64,000 bases of DNA from Leucobacter chironomi DSM 19883. GTDB lineage: Bacteria; Actinomycetota; Actinomycetes; Actinomycetales; Microbacteriaceae. The DNA is taken from contig NZ_ATXU01000006.1 of NCBI RefSeq assembly GCF_000421845.1, forward strand, positions 175,983 to 239,982, written 5' to 3'. A model generated the notes under the pieces. It was not told the DNA's origin, ran no database searches, and saw nothing but the letters and a program-made list of their open reading frames with translations. The translations under genes were made by a program, and so were the position numbers. Positions 34,506 through 44,882 of the stretch are shown here, one piece after another (within the stretch, counting starts at the first letter, position 1; the number at the start of each line of letters is the position of its first letter).

Positions 34506-35200
34506 GCGCGATGGCGATGACGCTGGCCGAACTCGCCGAGCACGGGCACGTCGCACCCGACTGGGCCGAGGCGCTCGCGCCGATGGGCGACCGCCTCGCC
34601 GAGCTCGGCCGCTTCCTCAACGCGGAGCGCGCCGCGGGGCAGCGGGTGCTGCCGGCTGGGGAGCGGATCCTCGCGGCCTTCCAGCGCCCACTCGCCGATG
34701 TGCGGGTGCTGATCGTGGGGCAGGATCCCTATCCCACGCCGGGCCACCCCATCGGGCTCTCCTTCGCGACCGCCCCCGAGGTGCGCCCGATCCCGCGCAG
34801 CCTGCAGAACATCTACCGCGAGCTCCAGGATGATCTCGGCGTGCCTCCCGCCGCCCACGGCGATCTCACGGCGTGGGCCGACCACGGCGTGATGCTGCTC
34901 AATCGGGTGCTCACCGTGCGCGCGGGGACGCCGGCCTCCCACCGCGGGAAGGGCTGGGAGGCATTCACGGAGCACGCGATCCGCACCCTCGTGGATCGCG
35001 GCGGCCCGCTCGTCGCGATCCTCTGGGGCAACGACGCTCGCTCGCTCGGGCCGATGCTGGGGTCGGTGCCGCGGATCGAGAGCCCGCACCCGTCGCCGCT
35101 GTCGGCCTCGCGCGGGTTCTTCGGATCGCGCCCCTTCAGCCGCGCGAACGAGGCCCTGGCGGCTCAGGGCGCCGACCCGGTCGACTGGCGGCTCGCCTGA
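34502..35200 (+). CDS. ung: Uracil-DNA glycosylase
   Basis: This 232-residue family 1 enzyme excises uracil from DNA. The water-activating motif [20 protein letters not shown] places the catalytic Asp at 75, and the DNA-intercalation motif [18 protein letters not shown] holds the catalytic His. The GTG at 34502 overlaps the SDR stop (GTGA). An ATG at 34511 is an alternative with a better-spaced G-rich site, and either choice preserves all motifs. Confidence 0.96.
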   Translation: MSAMAMTLAELAEHGHVAPDWAEALAPMGDRLAELGRFLNAERAAGQRVLPAGERILAAFQRPLADVRVLIVGQDPYPTPGHPIGLSFATAPEVRPIPRSLQNIYRELQDDLGVPPAAHGDLTAWADHGVMLLNRVLTVRAGTPASHRGKGWEAFTEHAIRTLVDRGGPLVAILWGNDARSLGPMLGSVPRIESPHPSPLSASRGFFGSRPFSRANEALAAQGADPVDWRLA

Positions 35201-35255
35201 CCGCACGGTCCGGTACTCGGGAATCGTGTAGAATCGATGGCTGTACTTCGGCGAG

Positions 35256-35378
35256 GGGCGCGCACGCGCCCGTGATCGACGCGGTGGAGCCTCTTGCGGG
35301 CCCTTCTGACGCGCCACACGGCGAGACATATCGACCAGGCGGGCCGACCGCCTCAGTTGGGCGCAAGCCCGCAAGGAG
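35256..35378 (+). promoter_or_regulatory. Structured leader of rplY, candidate autoregulatory RNA
   Basis: Two elements are visible. GGGCGCG/CGCGCCC at 35256-35271 forms a local hairpin. CTTGCGGGC at 35293-35301 is complementary over 9 bp to GCCCGCAAG at 35367-35375, and the latter includes the first three bases of the AAGGAG ribosome site (35373-35378). Closing this stem would partly hide the site. A -10-like TAGAAT is at 35229-35234. Regulation by L25 or another effector is inference. Confidence 0.45.
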
Positions 35379-35384
35379 AACATC

Positions 35385-35966
35385 ATGAGCGAGAAGAACC
35401 AGCTCGTCGCGAACGTGCGCGACAACTTCGGCAAGGGCGCGGCCCGCAAGCTGCGCGCCGCCGGCCAGACCCCCGCCGTCGTCTACGGCCACGGCACCGA
35501 TCCCGTGCACGTCTCGGTCGAGACCCACCCGCTGAGCCTCATCGTGCGTCACGCCAACGCCATCATCGAGCTCGACATCGACGGCCGCAGCGAGCTCGTG
35601 CTCGTCAAGGACGTGCAGAAGGATCCGGTGCGCCAGATCATCGAGCACATCGACCTGCTCGTCGTGAAGCAGGGCGAGACCGTCGAGGTCGAGGTGCCCG
35701 TGCACGTCACCGGCGAGTCCTTCTCGGGCACCAACGCGCTGCAGGAGCTCAACACCCTGCGCCTCAGCGTTCCCGCGACCTCGATCCCCGAGAACGTCGA
35801 GGTGAGCGTCGAGGGCCTCGAGGAGGGCACCCAGATCCTCGCCGGCGCGATCGCGCTGCCCGAGGGCGCTGCGCTGCTCGACCCCGAGGACCAGCTGGTC
35901 GTGCACGTCGTCGCTCCGCGCGGCGCCGCGGGCGACGACGCGGCCGAAGAGGCTGCCGCGGAGTAA
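35385..35966 (+). CDS. rplY: 50S ribosomal protein L25 / Ctc
   Basis: This 193-residue long-form L25 has the N-terminal 5S-rRNA-binding domain (residues about 1-92; NFGKGAARKLRAAGQTPAVVYGHG is diagnostic), a C-terminal TL5-type beta domain and an acidic Ala/Glu tail. It belongs to the large ribosomal subunit near 5S rRNA. The ATG at 35385 has AAGGAG 6 bases upstream. It precedes pth, as in many bacteria. Confidence 0.96.
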   Translation: MSEKNQLVANVRDNFGKGAARKLRAAGQTPAVVYGHGTDPVHVSVETHPLSLIVRHANAIIELDIDGRSELVLVKDVQKDPVRQIIEHIDLLVVKQGETVEVEVPVHVTGESFSGTNALQELNTLRLSVPATSIPENVEVSVEGLEEGTQILAGAIALPEGAALLDPEDQLVVHVVAPRGAAGDDAAEEAAAE

Positions 35967-35981
35967 CCCTCCGATACCGAT

Positions 35982-36020
35982 GGCCCGTCGGGTCGGCGAT
36001 GCGTCGCCGCCCGGCGGGCC
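35982..36020 (+). terminator. Terminator between rplY and pth
   Basis: A long GC-rich hairpin with arms GGCCCGTCGGGTCGGCGA and TCGCCGCCCGGCGGGCC (one bulge, G-T pairs), followed by GTTCGTCTCTC, 15 bp after the rplY stop codon. Confidence 0.75.
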
Positions 36021-36080
36021 GTTCGTCTCTCAGGGCGAATGTCGGTGGTCTCTGCGATCATCGTGAGCGAGGAGAGACTG

Positions 36081-36704
36081 ATGTTCTGGCAGAAGCGAAG
36101 AAAAGAGGATCGCGTGTCCGATGACAGCTGGCTGATCGTCGGCCTCGGCAACCCCGGGCCGAAGTACGAGGCCACCCGGCACAACGTCGGGCAGATGGCC
36201 CTCGACGTGCTGGCCGAGCGCATCGGCGGCCGATTCTCACCGCACCGCACCGGTTCGCGCGTGGCCGAGGGCCGGGTGCGGCCGGGCGGGCCGAAGCTGA
36301 TCCTCGCGAAGTCGAACGGCTACATGAACACCTCGGGCGGCCCAGTGTCGGGGCTCGCCAAGTACTACGGCGTGCCCGCAGAGCGCATCGTGGTCATCCA
36401 CGACGAACTCGACGTGCCCTTCGACGCCATCAAGCTGAAGCAGGGCGGCGGCCACGGCGGCCACAACGGCCTGCGCGACATCGCGAAGGCGCTCGGCACC
36501 CCCGAGTTCCTGCGGGTGCGGGTCGGCATCGGCCGCCCGCCCGGCCAGCAGGACGCCGCAGACTTCGTGCTGCGCCCCTTCGCCTCCACCGAGCGGTCGG
36601 CGCTCGCCGTGCTGCTCGAAGACGCCGCCGACGCCGCAGAGGCCCTCGTCGACGAGGGCCTGATCGCCGCGCAGCAGCGCTTCCACGGGGGGGCCGTCAA
36701 GTGA
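36081..36704 (+). CDS. pth: Peptidyl-tRNA hydrolase
   Basis: This 207-residue enzyme recycles peptidyl-tRNA released by stalled ribosomes. The motif LIVGLGNPGPKYEATRHNVG places the catalytic His at 34, with the substrate-binding Asn in GNPG and Asp in HDELDVPF. GGGHGGHNGLRDI is also typical. ATG 36081 follows GAGGAG; GTG 36114 with AAGAGGA upstream would remove 11 non-conserved residues and is a real alternative. Its stop overlaps the mfd start by four bases. Confidence 0.95.
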   Translation: MFWQKRRKEDRVSDDSWLIVGLGNPGPKYEATRHNVGQMALDVLAERIGGRFSPHRTGSRVAEGRVRPGGPKLILAKSNGYMNTSGGPVSGLAKYYGVPAERIVVIHDELDVPFDAIKLKQGGGHGGHNGLRDIAKALGTPEFLRVRVGIGRPPGQQDAADFVLRPFASTERSALAVLLEDAADAAEALVDEGLIAAQQRFHGGAVK

Positions 36705-39700
36705 CGCTGCGGGGCATCGACCGGCTGCTCGAGGCATCGCCCTCGTTCTCCCGCGCGCTGGAGGTCGCCGACGGCGCGGTCGCGAGCGACGCCGACTTCT
36801 CGGTCGCCGAGGGGCTGCGGGCTCCGCTCATCGCGGGGCTGCTGCGGCGGCGGCGCGAGGCCGGCGACCGCGGTGCGCTGCTCGTGATCGCGGCGACGAG
36901 CCGCGAGGCCGACGCGTTGCGCTCGTCCCTCGCCTCGCTCGTACCCGAGGCCGTGACCGCCGAGTTCCCGGCGTGGGAGACCCTGCCGCACGAGCGGCTG
37001 AGCCCGAGCGCCGAGACCGTCGGCCGTCGCGCCGCGGCGCTGCGGCTGCTGCGCGAGCACACCGGAGCGCAGCCGCTCGTCATGGTGGCCTCGGTGCGGG
37101 CCGCGCTGCAGCCGGTGTCGCCGCACGCGGCCCGGGCCGAACCGCTCGTGCTGCGCGCGGGCGCGGTGCCGCTCGGCGCCGCGTCGACCGCGGCGGGGCA
37201 CGCGGGGGGCGCGCTCGACCTCGTCGCGCGCGAGCTGGTGCTGCGCGCGTACACCCGGGTCGACATGGTCACCCGGCGCGGCGAGTTCGCGGTGCGCGGC
37301 GGCATCCTCGACGTCTTCCCGCCCACCGCCGAGCAGGCGCTGCGCGTCGACTTCTTCGGCGACGAGGTCGATCAGATCCGCCGCTTCGCGGTCTCCGATC
37401 AGCGCAGCGCGGGCGATCCGCTCCCCGAGCTGGAGCTGTGGCCCGCCCGCGAGCTGCTGCTCACCGATGAGGTCCGCGAGCGCGCGGCCCAGCTGCTGCC
37501 GCGCTTCCCCGCCCTCTCCTCGCTGCTCGAGAAGATGAGCCAGGGCATGCCCGTCGAGGGCATGGAGAGCCTGCTGCCGCAGCTCGTGCCCGGCATCGCA
37601 CCGCTCACGGCGCTGCTGCCGGCGGGCGGCGCGGTGCTCGTCGCGTCGCCCGAGCGGGTCGCCAGCCGCGCGGTGAGCCTCGCCGAGACCAACCGCGAGT
37701 TCCTCGAAGCCGCATGGAGCGCCGCCACGGCCGGCGCCGACGCGCCCGTGCCCACCGACGACAGCGGCATGCTCTCGGTCTCCGAACTGCGCGCTGCGTC
37801 GCACGGCCGCCCCTGGTGGACCATCTCGACCTTCGTCGCGGGCGATGACGACCCGGCGGGCGCCTCGGGCGATGGCTCGGCGGCAGGGTCCGGCTCGGCT
37901 GCCGGATCCGCTTCGGCCGACGGTTCGGCCGTGGGCGATGCCGCGGTCAGCGCACCGCAGGCCGGCAGCGTCACCGCCTTCGACGACGCCGAACCCGACC
38001 GCATCAACGTCGCCGGCGGTCCGTTCCCGCGGCCCGCCGCGGGGGCCGACGCCACGAGCACCGCGATCCGCCTGTTCTCGGACCGGTTGCGCGACGGCTG
38101 GCACGTGGTCGTCACCGCGCAGGGCATCGGGCTCGTCGAGCGCGCCCGCGACGTGCTGGTCGAGGCGGGCGCCGCCGCCCGCATGGTCGACGAACTGCCC
38201 GAGCGCCTCGAAGCGGGGGTCGTGTACCTCGTCGCAGGCACCGCGTGGTCGGGCTTCGCGAGCGACGAGGCCAAGCTGCTGCTCGCGAGCGAGGCCGAGT
38301 TCTTCGGCCGCTCGGTGAGCGCGCAGGCGGCATCCGGGCAGAAGCTCGCGCGCCGCCGCGGCAAGAACGTCGTCGACCCGCTCAAGCTCGTGGCCGGCGA
38401 CTACGTGGTGCACGAGACGCACGGCATCGGCCGCTTCGTCGAGCTCACGCAGCGCATGGTGCCCACGGGCATCGGCCGCGACGCGACCAAGGCGCTGCGC
38501 GAGTACCTCGTGCTCGAATACGCCTCGACCAAGCGCGGCATGCCCAAAGACAAGCTCTACGTGCCCACCGACCAGCTCGACCAGCTGTCGCGCTACGTCG
38601 GCGGCGAGGCGCCGCCGCTCTCGAAGATGGGCGGCAGCGACTGGGCCACCGCGAAGAAGAAGGCGCGCAAGGCGGTGCGCGACATCGCCGTCGAACTGGT
38701 GAAGCTCTACTCGGCGCGCGTCGCATCGAAGGGCCACGCCTTCTCGCCCGACACCCCCTGGCAGCACGAGCTGGAGGAAGCGTTCCCCTACGCCGAGACC
38801 CTCGACCAGCTCACCACCATCGACGAGGTGAAGCGCGACATGGAGCGCTCCATCCCGATGGACCGCCTGATCGCGGGCGACGTGGGCTTCGGCAAGACCG
38901 AGGTGGCGGTGCGGGCGGCGTTCAAGGCCGTGCAAGACGGCAAGCAGGTCGCCATGCTCGTGCCGACGACGCTGCTCGCCGAGCAGCACCTCGAAACCTT
39001 CCAGAACCGCTTCGCCGGCTTCCCCGTGCGGTTGCGCGCGCTCAGCCGGTTCCAGACCGACAAGGAGTCGAAAGACACTATCGACGGGCTCGCCGCGGGC
39101 ACCGTCGACGTGGTCATCGGCACCCACCGTCTGCTCTCCGACAACGTGCTCTACAAAGACCTGGGCCTCCTCATCATCGACGAGGAGCAGCGCTTCGGCG
39201 TCGAGCACAAGGACACGCTGAAGAAGCTCAAGACCAACGTCGACATCCTCGCGATGAGCGCGACGCCCATCCCGCGCACGCTCGAAATGGCGGTGACCGG
39301 CATCCGCGAGATGTCGACCCTCGCCACCCCGCCCGAGGACCGCCACCCCATCCTCACCTTCGTGGGCGCCCGCAGCGACAAGCAGATCACCGCCGCGATC
39401 CGCCGCGAGCTGCTGCGCGAGGGCCAGGTGTTCTTCGTGCACAACCGCGTCTCGTCGATCAGCCGGGTCGCCGCGCAGATCTCCGAACTCGTGCCCGAGG
39501 CGCGCGTCGCCGTCGCGCACGGCAAACTCAGCGAGCACCAGCTCGAACAGGTGGTGCAAGACTTCTGGGAGCGCAAGTTCGACGTGCTCGTCTCGACCAC
39601 CATCATCGAGACCGGCCTCGACATCGCGAACGCCAACACCATCATCATCGACGCGGCCGACAAGTACGGCCTGAGCCAGCTGCACCAGCTGCGCGGGCGC

Positions 39701-40483
39701 GTGGGGCGCAGCCGCGAGCGGGCCTACGCCTATTTCCTCTACGACCCCGACAAGCCGCTCACCGAAACGGCGCACGAGCGCCTCGAGACGCTCGCCACCA
39801 ACAACGAGCTCGGTTCGGGCATGCAGGTCGCCCTCAAAGACCTCGAACTGCGCGGCGCCGGCAACCTGCTCGGCGGCGAGCAGTCAGGGCACATCGCGGG
39901 CGTCGGCTTCGACCTCTACCTGCGCATGATCGGCGAGGCCGTCAGCACCTTCAAGGGCGAGGAGTCGACCGGGCCCGTCGAACTGGTGCTCGAACTCCCC
40001 GTCGATGCGCACATCCCCGAGGAATACGTCGAGAGCGAGCGTCTGCGACTCGAGGCCTACCAGAAGTTCTCGGCCGCCTCCCACCCGCAGACGCCCGAGG
40101 ACCACGTCGCCCTCGTGCTCGAAGAGCTCACCGACCGCTACGGCGAACCGCCCGCCGAGGTGCAGCGCCTCGCCGCAGTCTCGGCGCTGCGACGCCGCGC
40201 GGCGAAGCTCGGCCTCTCGAAGGTCGTCGCCGCGGGCCCCGCGCTGCGCATCGAGCCCGTCAAGCTGCTCGACTCGCGCCGCATGCGCATGAACCGCATG
40301 TACCCGGGTTCGCGCTTCACCGAGGCGACGGGCGCGCTGCAGATCCCGCTGCCCGGCGGCACCGCGCTGTCGCGCAGCCCGCTCGCGGGCGTCGGGCAGC
40401 GCAACGTCGGCGACGAGGGCGACATCGTGGCCTGGACCGGGCGCGTGCTCGCGACGCTGCTCGAGGAGGATCCCGCGTCGTGA
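36701..40483 (+). CDS. mfd: Transcription-repair coupling factor
   Basis: This 1260-residue DNA translocase removes RNA polymerase stalled at lesions and recruits UvrA. The N-terminal UvrB-like module includes FPAWETLPHERLSPS and the RGGILDVFPPT region. The RNA polymerase interaction domain is around YVVHETHGIGRF. The helicase core has Walker A GDVGFGKTEVA, the DEEQRFG box and SATPIPRTLEMA, and the RecG-like motif follows. A low-complexity Gly/Ser/Ala insertion at residues about 385-425 lies between the N-terminal module and the interaction domain. The GTG start overlaps pth, so the two are coupled. Confidence 0.97.
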   Translation: MTLRGIDRLLEASPSFSRALEVADGAVASDADFSVAEGLRAPLIAGLLRRRREAGDRGALLVIAATSREADALRSSLASLVPEAVTAEFPAWETLPHERLSPSAETVGRRAAALRLLREHTGAQPLVMVASVRAALQPVSPHAARAEPLVLRAGAVPLGAASTAAGHAGGALDLVARELVLRAYTRVDMVTRRGEFAVRGGILDVFPPTAEQALRVDFFGDEVDQIRRFAVSDQRSAGDPLPELELWPARELLLTDEVRERAAQLLPRFPALSSLLEKMSQGMPVEGMESLLPQLVPGIAPLTALLPAGGAVLVASPERVASRAVSLAETNREFLEAAWSAATAGADAPVPTDDSGMLSVSELRAASHGRPWWTISTFVAGDDDPAGASGDGSAAGSGSAAGSASADGSAVGDAAVSAPQAGSVTAFDDAEPDRINVAGGPFPRPAAGADATSTAIRLFSDRLRDGWHVVVTAQGIGLVERARDVLVEAGAAARMVDELPERLEAGVVYLVAGTAWSGFASDEAKLLLASEAEFFGRSVSAQAASGQKLARRRGKNVVDPLKLVAGDYVVHETHGIGRFVELTQRMVPTGIGRDATKALREYLVLEYASTKRGMPKDKLYVPTDQLDQLSRYVGGEAPPLSKMGGSDWATAKKKARKAVRDIAVELVKLYSARVASKGHAFSPDTPWQHELEEAFPYAETLDQLTTIDEVKRDMERSIPMDRLIAGDVGFGKTEVAVRAAFKAVQDGKQVAMLVPTTLLAEQHLETFQNRFAGFPVRLRALSRFQTDKESKDTIDGLAAGTVDVVIGTHRLLSDNVLYKDLGLLIIDEEQRFGVEHKDTLKKLKTNVDILAMSATPIPRTLEMAVTGIREMSTLATPPEDRHPILTFVGARSDKQITAAIRRELLREGQVFFVHNRVSSISRVAAQISELVPEARVAVAHGKLSEHQLEQVVQDFWERKFDVLVSTTIIETGLDIANANTIIIDAADKYGLSQLHQLRGRVGRSRERAYAYFLYDPDKPLTETAHERLETLATNNELGSGMQVALKDLELRGAGNLLGGEQSGHIAGVGFDLYLRMIGEAVSTFKGEESTGPVELVLELPVDAHIPEEYVESERLRLEAYQKFSAASHPQTPEDHVALVLEELTDRYGEPPAEVQRLAAVSALRRRAAKLGLSKVVAAGPALRIEPVKLLDSRRMRMNRMYPGSRFTEATGALQIPLPGGTALSRSPLAGVGQRNVGDEGDIVAWTGRVLATLLEEDPAS

Positions 40484-40517
40484 GCGCTGCGCGCTGCGCT
40501 CCGCGCTGCAGTGGGAG

Positions 40518-40604
40518 TCGCAGCTCGGGCAGTGGATCGCAGTTCAGACGGAGGTTCTGGGCGAATACCTCCGCCTGAGCTGCGATCCACTGCCCGAGCT
40601 GTGA
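40518..40604. repeat. Long palindromic intergenic repeat, GGATCGCAG family copy 1
   Basis: Arms 40518-40555 and 40567-40604 pair almost completely, with an 11-nt loop. The central part GGATCGCAGTTCAGAC...CTGAGCTGCGATCC recurs at 63887-63941. It lies 35 bp after mfd and may also terminate its transcript. Confidence 0.8.
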
Positions 40605-40651
40605 TCTGGGCCATTCGGCGAGCGAGCGCTGGCGTCAGTAGGCTGGATGGC

Positions 40652-41452
40652 ATGGATCAGGACGCAGACGTCGACCAGACCGCCCCGCACCCCGCCGCGG
40701 ATGCCGGAGGCACGTCTGCTGCACCCGACGCGGGGACCGTTGCACCCGACGCGGAGACCATTGCCCGCGACGCGGAGGCCGTGGCGGCAGCGATGCAGAC
40801 GGTGCGTACGATGGTGCGACCGGGCGGCTGCGCCTGGCACGGCGTGCAGACGCACGAGACGTTGACCCCGTTCCTCGTCGAGGAGACCGCAGAGTTCATC
40901 GACGCGGTGGAGCGGCAGCTGCCCGCCGACGAGGTGCGCTCGGAGCTGGGCGACGTGCTCTACCAGGTGCTCTTCCACGCTGCCATCGCGGAGCGCGACG
41001 GCGAGGGCTACGATCTCGCGAGCGTCGCGGGCGCGCTCGATGCGAAGCTGATCGCCCGGCACCCGCACGTGTTCGGCGACCGCGGCGAGATGACGGTCGA
41101 GGAGCTGCACGCCGAGTGGGAGCGGCTGAAGGAGGATGCTGCGGGGGAGGAACGCGGATCGCGCGGCCCCCTCGACGGCATCCCGGCGGGCATGCCCACG
41201 CTCGCCCGCGCGGCGAAGGTGGTCGAACGCTTGAAGCGGGCCCGGCTCGTCGATCCGAGCGCGGGGGAGAGCCACCCCGACGACCCCCTCGCCACAGCGA
41301 TCGGGCCCGACGAGCAGCGCATGGCCGAGAACGGGATCGGCGACGCGATGCTCGCGCTCGTCGTGCGGGCGAACGCCGCGGGCGTCGATCCGGATCGCGC
41401 GCTGCGGCTCGCGATCGACCGCTTCACCGCACGCGTCACCCACGGGGAGTGA
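40652..41452 (+). CDS. mazG: MazG-family nucleoside triphosphate pyrophosphohydrolase
   Basis: This 266-residue enzyme of the house-cleaning type hydrolyses nucleoside triphosphates to monophosphates. The MazG domain has VRPGGCAWHGVQTHETL, the metal-binding EETAEFIDAVE and ELGDVLYQVLFHAAIA. A second, degenerate MazG-like part follows (GIGDAMLALVVRANAAGVDPDRALRLAIDRF). Before the domain lies a 45-residue extension with three heptad copies of the DAxTxAx type (21-bp DNA repeats at 40723-40785). The ATG at 40652 is in frame, but its ribosome site is weak; an internal start is possible. Confidence 0.9.
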   Translation: MDQDADVDQTAPHPAADAGGTSAAPDAGTVAPDAETIARDAEAVAAAMQTVRTMVRPGGCAWHGVQTHETLTPFLVEETAEFIDAVERQLPADEVRSELGDVLYQVLFHAAIAERDGEGYDLASVAGALDAKLIARHPHVFGDRGEMTVEELHAEWERLKEDAAGEERGSRGPLDGIPAGMPTLARAAKVVERLKRARLVDPSAGESHPDDPLATAIGPDEQRMAENGIGDAMLALVVRANAAGVDPDRALRLAIDRFTARVTHGE

Positions 41453-41633
41453 GCGGCGCTCAGGAGGACGGATCGCCCCACACCGCTCGCCGCACCGCGG
41501 GTTCGGTCCGCGGCGGGAAACGACCACTTGTGTGACCCCGACGTGCGGAGGGGTGCCGCAGGGCGAGCGGCGCGGCGGCGCGCGGTATGGCCGGGGCGCG
41601 CGACGGGGCGGCGGCGTGGAAGAATAGGGGACC

Positions 41634-42941
41634 ATGGCAGCACCCGTGAACCCGCCGCGCGGCATGCGCGATTTCCTCCCCGCAGACAAGGCGCGCCGTG
41701 AGCACGCGCTCGGCGTCATCAAGGGCGTCTACCGCGCCCACGGGTTCGACGAGATCGAGACCCCCGTGGTCGAGGACTATGCGCGCCTGCACGCCGGGCT
41801 CGGCGGCGACAACGAGAAGCTCAGCTTCTCGATCCTGAAGCGCGGCATCCGCCCCGAGGCGCTCGCCGCAGCCAGCGACGCCGGCAACGCCGAGCAGCTT
41901 GCCGACCTCGGTCTGCGCTTCGATCTCACCGTGCCGCTCACCCGGTTCTACGCGAGCCACCGCGCCGAGCTGCCGCCCGTCTTCCGCGCCATCCAGATCG
42001 CCCCGGTGTGGCGCGCCGAGCGTCCGCAGAAGGGCCGCTACCGGCAGTTCGTGCAGGCCGACATCGACATCATCGGCGAGGCCGGCCTGCTCGCCGAGAT
42101 CGAGCTGATCACCGCCACCTCGCAGGCGCTCGCGGCGCTCGGGCTCGAGGGATGCGTGATCCGCGTCAACGACCGTCGCATCCTCTTCGGTCTGCTCGAG
42201 CACTGCGGCTTCGCCGCCGACACCCACGACCGCGCCCTCATCACGATCGACAAGCTCGACAAGATCGGCGCCGCGGGCGTCGTCGAGGAGCTGCGCGACA
42301 TCGACGGCGCGGCTGGTGAGCGGATCGGGGCCGTGCTCGCCGCGGTCGAGCCCGCCCTCGCGGGGGAGGGGATCGCCCTCACGCGATCCGCTATCGAAGC
42401 CGCGCTGCCCGGCGCCGCCGAGAACCCCGGCGCCGCAGCCGGCATCGAGAGCCTCGCCGAACTGGGCGCGGCTCTCGACGGGGCGCTGCCCAGTGGGGTC
42501 GCGCTGCGCTTCGACCCCACCCTGGTGCGCGGCATGGGCTACTACACCGGCACGATCTTCGAGGTTGCGCATCCCGGTTCGGGCAGCTCGGTCGGCGGCG
42601 GCGGCCGCTACGACGGCATGGTGGGGCGCTTCCTGGGGCAGGACGTGCCCGCGGTCGGCTTCTCGATCGGATTCGAGCGGGTGGTGGATCTCATCTCGCT
42701 GCCCGGCTCGGCCGGCCCTGAATCGGTCGCGCTCGTCTACGACGCCGAGGTGCCCTTCGCCGAGCTGCTCGCGATCAAGCGGGAGCTCGTGGATCGCGGT
42801 CACCGCGTGCGGCTCGAGAAGCGTCAGAAGAACATGAAGACCCTGCTCGCGCGCGTCGCAGAGGAGGGCTTCACGAGCTTCGCGAACGTGCGGGCCGGGG
42901 CCACGGCCGACACCATCGAGTTCCGCGCGCTCGCCGACTGA
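41634..42941 (+). CDS. hisS: Histidyl-tRNA synthetase
   Basis: This 435-residue class II synthetase charges tRNA-His. Motif 2 is VWRAERPQKGRYRQFVQADIDIIG, the HisA motif RGMGYYTGTIFEV is near residue 299, and motif 3 is in AVGFSIGFERVVDL. The C-terminal anticodon domain is recognisable from VALVYDAEVPFAELLAIKREL. The ATG at 41634 is preceded by GGGGACC, not a strong ribosome site. It follows mazG after 181 bp with no other gene in the gap. Confidence 0.96.
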   Translation: MAAPVNPPRGMRDFLPADKARREHALGVIKGVYRAHGFDEIETPVVEDYARLHAGLGGDNEKLSFSILKRGIRPEALAAASDAGNAEQLADLGLRFDLTVPLTRFYASHRAELPPVFRAIQIAPVWRAERPQKGRYRQFVQADIDIIGEAGLLAEIELITATSQALAALGLEGCVIRVNDRRILFGLLEHCGFAADTHDRALITIDKLDKIGAAGVVEELRDIDGAAGERIGAVLAAVEPALAGEGIALTRSAIEAALPGAAENPGAAAGIESLAELGAALDGALPSGVALRFDPTLVRGMGYYTGTIFEVAHPGSGSSVGGGGRYDGMVGRFLGQDVPAVGFSIGFERVVDLISLPGSAGPESVALVYDAEVPFAELLAIKRELVDRGHRVRLEKRQKNMKTLLARVAEEGFTSFANVRAGATADTIEFRALAD

Positions 42942-44360
<1,419 letters not shown>

Positions 44361-44390
44361 CTGCAGCACGCGAACGCGAACGGCAGCACG

Positions 44391-44882
44391 GTGAAACGCT
44401 GGGTGGAGGATCTCGGGGCCTGGGCCTCGAGCCTCCGCTTCAGCGGGTTCACCGTGCTCGTCGTGGTGCTGCTCGCGGCCGGCGCCGTGATCGTGAGCCC
44501 CAGCCTCTCCACCTACGTGCAGCAGCGGCGCGAGATCTCCGAGCTGCGCGAGAGCGTGCGGCTGCATCAGGAGGCGGTCAACGAGATCGACGCCGAGCGG
44601 GTGAAATGGAAGGATCCCGTCTACGTGCGATCCCAGGCGCGCGACAGGCTCTTCTACGTGATGCCGGGCGAGACCCAGCTGGGCGTGGTCGATGACATCG
44701 TGCTGCCGGCGGAGTCCGACGACGAGACCAGCCCCGAGCTGTCCCGCCTCGAGAGCGACTGGGTGCGCGGGATCGCGGTGTCCTTCCTGACCGCGGGCAC
44801 GACCGCAGCCCCGCCAGACGAACTCGCGGGAACCCAACCCGCACCCGACCCCGACCCCACCGCCGAGGAGCCCCAGCCATGA
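44391..44882 (+). CDS. divIC: Septum formation initiator protein, FtsB/DivIC family
   Basis: This 163-residue single-pass membrane protein has a cytoplasmic N-terminus, one helix (FTVLVVVLLAAGAVIVS, about residues 20-37) and an extracellular coiled coil (TYVQQRREISELRESVRLHQEAVNEIDAERVKW) followed by the family motif DPVYVRSQARDRLFYVMPGE. It probably forms the divisome FtsQLB/DivIC complex. The Pro-rich C-terminus is variable. GTG at 44391 has no strong ribosome site. It overlaps DUF501 by ATGA. Confidence 0.9.
   Translation: MKRWVEDLGAWASSLRFSGFTVLVVVLLAAGAVIVSPSLSTYVQQRREISELRESVRLHQEAVNEIDAERVKWKDPVYVRSQARDRLFYVMPGETQLGVVDDIVLPAESDDETSPELSRLESDWVRGIAVSFLTAGTTAAPPDELAGTQPAPDPDPTAEEPQP

Noticed and set aside
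35201..35384. T-box or known riboswitch in the rplY leader
   Set aside because: I saw no T-box sequence, specifier loop or known aptamer core. Only the complementary segments described are supported.
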